This document shows positions 60,214 to 64,000 of a stretch of DNA of 64,000 nucleotides, in pieces. Under the pieces are notes generated by a model that was not told the origin of the DNA, ran no database searches, and saw only the letters and a list, made by a program, of their open reading frames with translations. The DNA is from Saccharothrix sp. HUAS TT1 (GTDB lineage Bacteria > Actinomycetota > Actinomycetes > Mycobacteriales > Pseudonocardiaceae), in contig NZ_CP160453.1 of assembly GCF_040744945.1 (NCBI RefSeq), positions 2,418,001 through 2,482,000 of the forward strand, given 5' to 3'. The position numbers were made by a program, and so were the translations under genes. Every line of letters begins with the position of its first letter. The stretch's first letter is position 1.

Positions 60214-61587
60214 GTGAGGGATCACCCAGGGGCGAGCCGGGCACCGGAGCACAGTCAGGCGGTGGCCGCGCTGCGCGGCCAGTACGCGGCGATCCCGCCG
60301 GGCGCACCCGTGCGCCTGGCCAAGTCGACCTCCAACCTCTTCCGCTTCCGGGCCGACCAGGCCGGCGGGCTCGACGTCGCCCGGTTCAACCGGGTCCTCT
60401 CGGTCGACCCGGACGCGCGAACGGCGCAGGTCCAGGGCATGACGACCTACGAGGACCTGGTCGACGCCACCCTGCCGCACGGCCTGATGCCACTGGTCGT
60501 CCCACAGCTGAAGACGATCACCCTCGGCGGCGCGGTGGCGGGTCTGGGCATCGAGTCCAGCTCGTTCCGCAACGGCCTGCCGCACGAGTCCGTGCGCGAG
60601 CTGGAGATCATGACCGGTGACGGCGAGGTCGTCGTCGCGGGTCCGGGGGACGATCTCTTCCGCGGGTTCCCGAACTCCTACGGCACGCTCGGCTACACCC
60701 TGCGGCTGGAGATCGAACTGGAGCCCGTGCGGCCGTTCGTGCGACTGCGGCACGTGCCGTTCAGCGACGCGGCGGAGTGCGCCCGGGTGATCGCCGAGGT
60801 CTGCGCCGACGGCTCGTACGGGGGCGAACCGGTCGACTTCGTGGACGGCACGGTGTTCTCCGGCCGCGAGCAGTACCTGACCCTGGCGAACTGGGCCGAC
60901 CGCGCGCCGTGGACGTCGGACTACACCGGCAACCAGGTCTACTACCGGTCCATCCAGGAGCGCAGCGCCGACTACCTCACCGTCCGCGACTACCTGTGGC
61001 GGTGGGACACCGACTGGTTCTGGTGCTCGCGCGCGTTCGGCGTGCAGAACCCGGTGGTGCGGCGGCTGGTGCCGAAGCGGTACCTGCGGTCGGACGTCTA
61101 CCGCAAGGTCGTGGCCTGGGACCGGCGGCACAAGCTGTCGGACCGGCTGAGCAAGGCGGTGCAGGAGCCGGTGATCCAGGACGTGGAGATCCCGGTCGAC
61201 CGGCTGGCCGAGTTCCTGGAGTTCTTCCACCGGGAGATCGGGATCAGCCCGGTGTGGCTGTGCCCGGTGCGGCTGCGCGCCCGGCAGGACGGGAGCCGGG
61301 CGAGCTGGCCGCTGTACCCCATGGACCCGGACGTGCTGTACGTCAACGTCGGCTTCTGGTCGACGGTGCCGCTGCGGCCCGACGAGGAGCTGGGCAGCCG
61401 GAACCGGCTGATCGAGGACAAGGTCACCGAGCTGGGCGGGCACAAGTCCCTGTACTCCGACTCCTACTACGACGAGGAGGAGTTCTGGGAGAACTACAAC
61501 GGCCCGACGTACCAGGACCTGAAGAAGCGGTACGACCCGGCGGGCCGGCTGCCCGATTTGTACGCCAAGTGTGTTCTCCGTAGGTGA
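60214..61587 (+). CDS. bfaA: FAD-binding oxidoreductase, probable 10-methylene fatty acyl reductase
   Basis: 457 residues from the GTG at 60214. TAACGT (60201-60206) stands 7 bases before it, as for a leaderless mRNA; an earlier TTG or GTG is possible. PCMH-type FAD domain: RLAKSTSNLFRFR, TLGGAVAGLGIESSSFRNG, GTLGYTLRLEIELEPVRP. C-terminal half as in DHCR24-like enzymes. Next to a cyclopropane synthase-like methyltransferase this matches the BfaA/BfaB pair of mycobacteria, in which BfaA reduces 10-methylene- to 10-methyl-branched acyl chains (tuberculostearate type). Overlap or near contact with the next gene shows one operon. Confidence 0.82.
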   Translation: MRDHPGASRAPEHSQAVAALRGQYAAIPPGAPVRLAKSTSNLFRFRADQAGGLDVARFNRVLSVDPDARTAQVQGMTTYEDLVDATLPHGLMPLVVPQLKTITLGGAVAGLGIESSSFRNGLPHESVRELEIMTGDGEVVVAGPGDDLFRGFPNSYGTLGYTLRLEIELEPVRPFVRLRHVPFSDAAECARVIAEVCADGSYGGEPVDFVDGTVFSGREQYLTLANWADRAPWTSDYTGNQVYYRSIQERSADYLTVRDYLWRWDTDWFWCSRAFGVQNPVVRRLVPKRYLRSDVYRKVVAWDRRHKLSDRLSKAVQEPVIQDVEIPVDRLAEFLEFFHREIGISPVWLCPVRLRARQDGSRASWPLYPMDPDVLYVNVGFWSTVPLRPDEELGSRNRLIEDKVTELGGHKSLYSDSYYDEEEFWENYNGPTYQDLKKRYDPAGRLPDLYAKCVLRR

Positions 61588-61601
61588 AGGGAGCCGCGGC
61601 C

Positions 61602-62837
61602 ATGCGGTTGGCGGAGGTGTTCCAGCGGGCGGTCGGAGGCGGCGCGTCCGTGCGGTTCAGCGCGTACGACGGCAGCCAGGCGGGGCCGGCCGACGCGGGC
61701 GTGAGCATCGAGGTGCGCACGCCGGAGGCGTTGTCGTACCTGGCGTCCGCGCCGGGTGAACTGGGGTTGGCGCGGGCGTACGTGACCGGGCACCTGGAGA
61801 TCATCGGCGACGTGTACGGGGCGTTGGCGCACCTGTCGGACATCTCGCTCCGGGAGCTGCCCTGGGGCGAGCGGGTGGAGCTGCTGGCCACCCTCGGGCG
61901 CACCCGGCTCGGCACGCGGGTCGAGGTGCCGCCGCAGGAGCGCCGGTTGCGCGGCCTGCGGCACTCCAAGGCGCGTGACCGGGAGGCGATCGCGCACCAC
62001 TACGACGTCTCGAACACGTTCTACGAGTGGATCCTCGGGCCGTCCATGGCGTACACGTGCGCCGTGTACCCGACGGAGGCGGCCACGCTGGAGGAGGCGC
62101 AGTTCGCCAAGCACGACCTGGTGGCGCGCAAGCTCGGCCTCAAGCCGGGGATGCGGCTGCTGGACGTCGGCTGCGGCTGGGGCGGGATGGTCATGCACGC
62201 CGCGCGGGAGTACGGCGTGCGGGCGCTCGGCGTGACGCTGTCGCGCAACCAGGCCGAGTGGGCGCAGAAGGCCATCCTGGAGGCCGGGCTGTCCGACCTG
62301 GCCGAGGTGCGCTACCTCGACTACCGGGACGTGCGGGAGAACGGGTTCGACGCGATCAGCTCGATCGGCCTGACCGAGCACATCGGCAAGGCCAAGCTGC
62401 CCGCGTACTTCCGGTCGCTGCACGCGAAGCTCAAGCCCGGCGGGCGGATGCTCAACCACTGCATCACCCGGCCGGACAACCGGCAGCCCGCCCGGACCGG
62501 CGGGTTCATCAACCGGTACGTGTTCCCGGACGGCGAGCTGGTCGGGCCGGGGCACCTGGTGTCGCTGATGCACGACACCGGGTTCGAGGTGCGGCACGAG
62601 GAGAACCTGCGCGAGCACTACGCCATGACGCTGGCGGCGTGGTGCGAGAACCTGGAGAAGCACTGGGACGACGCGGTCAGCGAGGTCGGGCTGGGCAAGG
62701 CCAGGGTGTGGCGGCTGTACCTGGCCGCGTCGCGGCTCGGGTTCGAGCGCAACAACATCCAGCTGCACCAGGTGCTCGGCGTGAAGCTGGACGGCGTCAC
62801 GTCCCACATGCCGCTGCGACCGGACTGGCTGGGCTGA
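61602..62837 (+). CDS. bfaB: SAM-dependent methyltransferase of the cyclopropane fatty acid synthase family, probable 10-methylene synthase
   Basis: 411 residues. The ATG at 61602 has GAAGGGAG about 8 bases upstream; a GTG at 61584 would overlap the previous stop. SAM site LLDVGCGWGGMVMHA, the acyl/bicarbonate region YDVSNTFYEWILGPSMAYTC, and SSIGLTEHIG are family marks. In the paired system it methylates the double bond of oleoyl phospholipids. Cyclopropanation is the alternative, but the FAD partner argues for the 10-methyl route. I see no third gene of the set here. Confidence 0.85.
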   Translation: MRLAEVFQRAVGGGASVRFSAYDGSQAGPADAGVSIEVRTPEALSYLASAPGELGLARAYVTGHLEIIGDVYGALAHLSDISLRELPWGERVELLATLGRTRLGTRVEVPPQERRLRGLRHSKARDREAIAHHYDVSNTFYEWILGPSMAYTCAVYPTEAATLEEAQFAKHDLVARKLGLKPGMRLLDVGCGWGGMVMHAAREYGVRALGVTLSRNQAEWAQKAILEAGLSDLAEVRYLDYRDVRENGFDAISSIGLTEHIGKAKLPAYFRSLHAKLKPGGRMLNHCITRPDNRQPARTGGFINRYVFPDGELVGPGHLVSLMHDTGFEVRHEENLREHYAMTLAAWCENLEKHWDDAVSEVGLGKARVWRLYLAASRLGFERNNIQLHQVLGVKLDGVTSHMPLRPDWLG

Positions 62838-62888
62838 CCCGTCCCGGTCGGCGTCGCGCGGGCACCCCGTCCGCACGACGCCGGCCGG

Positions 62889-63371
62889 TCACCCCACCCG
62901 GAACCGCAGCCGGGTCGACGGGACCGGCTCGGTGCGGTCGACCTCGGTGACCGGTCCGGTCGCGACGTCGGCGACGACCGACCGCCAGAACGCCGCCGCG
63001 GGCGGGTTCGCGTGGTCGAAGGACAGCGTCCACTCGCCGGGGCGCCGGGCGAGCAGCAGGCGTGCGGCCCGCCGCGCCACCCCGCGCCGCCGGTGGCCGC
63101 GGGCCACGAAGAACTCGGCGACGTTCCACGAGTCGTCCCCGTCCACGTGGGCGCGGGCCAGGGCGAACCCGGCGAGCGCGCCGTTCGCCTCGATGAAGTG
63201 CGCTTCGCGCCCCGGCTCGGTGAAGTAGTGGTCGAGGTAGGCGTAGGTGAAGGTGCCGTGCCGGGTCAGCGGCAGGTCGCGGATCTCCGAGAAGTCGTGC
63301 TGGTAGAGCTGGATCAGGTTGGCCAGCACCGCTTTGTCGGTTTCCGCGACTGCCACGAGTTCGACGTCCAC
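62889..63371 (-). CDS. GNAT-family N-acetyltransferase
   Basis: 160 residues from the GTG at 63371. GNAT fold marks: LIQLYQHDFSEI, the beta4 stretch SWNVAEFFVARGHRRRGVAR, with the acetyl-CoA pyrophosphate loop RGHRRRGVA, and NPPAAAFWRSVV. Acceptor unknown. It shares a direction with the protease gene, whose stop is 17 bases upstream of its start. Confidence 0.88.
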   Translation of the reverse strand: MDVELVAVAETDKAVLANLIQLYQHDFSEIRDLPLTRHGTFTYAYLDHYFTEPGREAHFIEANGALAGFALARAHVDGDDSWNVAEFFVARGHRRRGVARRAARLLLARRPGEWTLSFDHANPPAAAFWRSVVADVATGPVTEVDRTEPVPSTRLRFRVG

Positions 63372-63387
63372 GCCCCGATCCAAGCAC

Positions 63388-64000
63388 TCAGGACAACCCG
63401 CCGACGATCTGCTGGACCTGGTTCGACGGGATGGCGAAACCGATGCCGACGCTGCCCGCCGCACCGCTGTCGGACGCGGGGGAGTAGATCGCCGAGTTGA
63501 TGCCGATGACCTCGCCCGCCGCGTTGACCAACGGCCCGCCCGAGTTGCCCGGGTTGATCGACGCGTCGGTCTGGATCGCCTGGTAGCTGACCGACGAGGA
63601 GCCGCGGCGACCGGTCGACGTGCCCGGCACGGTCACCGTCCGGTCGAGCGCGCTGACGATCCCCGAGGTCACGGTGCCCTGCAGGCCCTCGGGCGAGCCG
63701 ATCGCCACCACCTCGTCACCGATCCTCACCTGGTCGGAGTCGCCGAACCGCGCCGGCGTCAGCCCGCTCACCCCGGCCGCCCGCACGACCGCCAGGTCGC
63801 TGCCGGGGTCCGTGCCGACCACCTCGGCGTCGACGGTCCGCCCGTCGCCGAGCGTCACGCTCACCTGCTGGGCGCCGGCCACCACGTGGTTGTTGGTCAG
63901 GATCCGGCCGTCCGAGGTCAGCACCACGCCCGAACCGAGGCCCTGGCCCTGCGCCGACACGACGTTCACCTGCACCACGCTGGGCAGCACCTCCGCCGCC
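63388..64000 (-). CDS. HtrA-like trypsin protease without a PDZ domain (N-terminus outside window)
   Basis: About 203 residues seen; the frame is open at the right edge, so the start is missing. The catalytic triad is His in LTNNHVV, Asp in PGSDLAVVR and Ser in INPGNSGGPLVN. After the protease domain it ends with FAIPSNQVQQIVGGLS, so no PDZ domain follows, unlike DegP/PepD. Many actinobacterial HtrA relatives have an N-terminal membrane anchor, which would lie outside the window. Probably an extracytoplasmic quality-control protease. Confidence 0.92.
   Translation of the reverse strand, partial: AAEVLPSVVQVNVVSAQGQGLGSGVVLTSDGRILTNNHVVAGAQQVSVTLGDGRTVDAEVVGTDPGSDLAVVRAAGVSGLTPARFGDSDQVRIGDEVVAIGSPEGLQGTVTSGIVSALDRTVTVPGTSTGRRGSSSVSYQAIQTDASINPGNSGGPLVNAAGEVIGINSAIYSPASDSGAAGSVGIGFAIPSNQVQQIVGGLS

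Overview
This window looks like chromosome from a filamentous actinomycete, most probably of the Pseudonocardiales (the Saccharothrix, Lentzea and Actinosynnema neighbourhood). GC is very high throughout, GTG starts and 1-8 bp gene overlaps are common, and the gene content fits: a helix-turn-helix/DUF397 pair, an SSI-type protease inhibitor, a DasR-type chitinase operator and a Kgd-type fused 2-oxoglutarate enzyme. Genus is an inference. I saw no tRNA, rRNA, CRISPR array, prophage or insertion sequence.

Left part (1-22 kb). A partial IclR regulator and a SigE-family sigma factor with its membrane partner come first. Next is a three-gene ABC exporter whose last permease carries an in-frame stop. 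The histidine utilisation operon follows (hutH, hutU, an M20 amidohydrolase, hutF, then hutI), with a helix-turn-helix/DUF397 pair lodged between hutF and hutI. A DapA-like aldolase faces a LysR regulator. Then come an aldo/keto reductase, a small DUF6104-type gene, kgd, and an ArsR-SRPBCC operon with two palindromic operators around its promoter.

Middle (22-45 kb). Downstream of the ArsR operon lies a 22-bp-period repeat array and a 134-bp palindromic element. Then a 1244-residue double ABC exporter, an ABC exporter with a glutamine/tyrosine-rich tail, a candidate small RNA, alanine dehydrogenase, and a tandem glycine riboswitch driving gcvH-sdaA. Further on are a glutathione-peroxidase/regulator/membrane-protein operon with its own palindrome, a UbiB-like kinase, an SSI-like inhibitor, an MHS transporter, a flavin monooxygenase with a Gfo/Idh oxidoreductase, a sulfur-type leader peptide in front of metY-metX, and a secreted GH18 chitinase under a perfect DasR box.

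Right part (45-64 kb). There is a two-component system, an alpha/beta hydrolase and a membrane acyltransferase that meets, tail to tail and without a stop codon, a rare phospholipase A2-acyltransferase-DUF4383 fusion. A TetR regulator and matching palindromes point to control of an accD-accA-acyl-CoA dehydrogenase operon, probably for branched amino acid breakdown. A mirrored copy of the 22-bp repeats separates it from an enoyl-CoA hydratase/AidB-like operon. A two-gene set for 10-methyl branched fatty acids (bfaA-bfaB type), a GNAT protein and a partial HtrA-like protease close the window.

The strongest items for follow-up are the gene-end repeat family (two arrays, always reading away from a stop codon), the 134-bp palindromic element, the tail-to-tail stop loss near 49.08 kb with the phospholipase fusion, the regulator pair inside the hut operon, and several well-placed operators.
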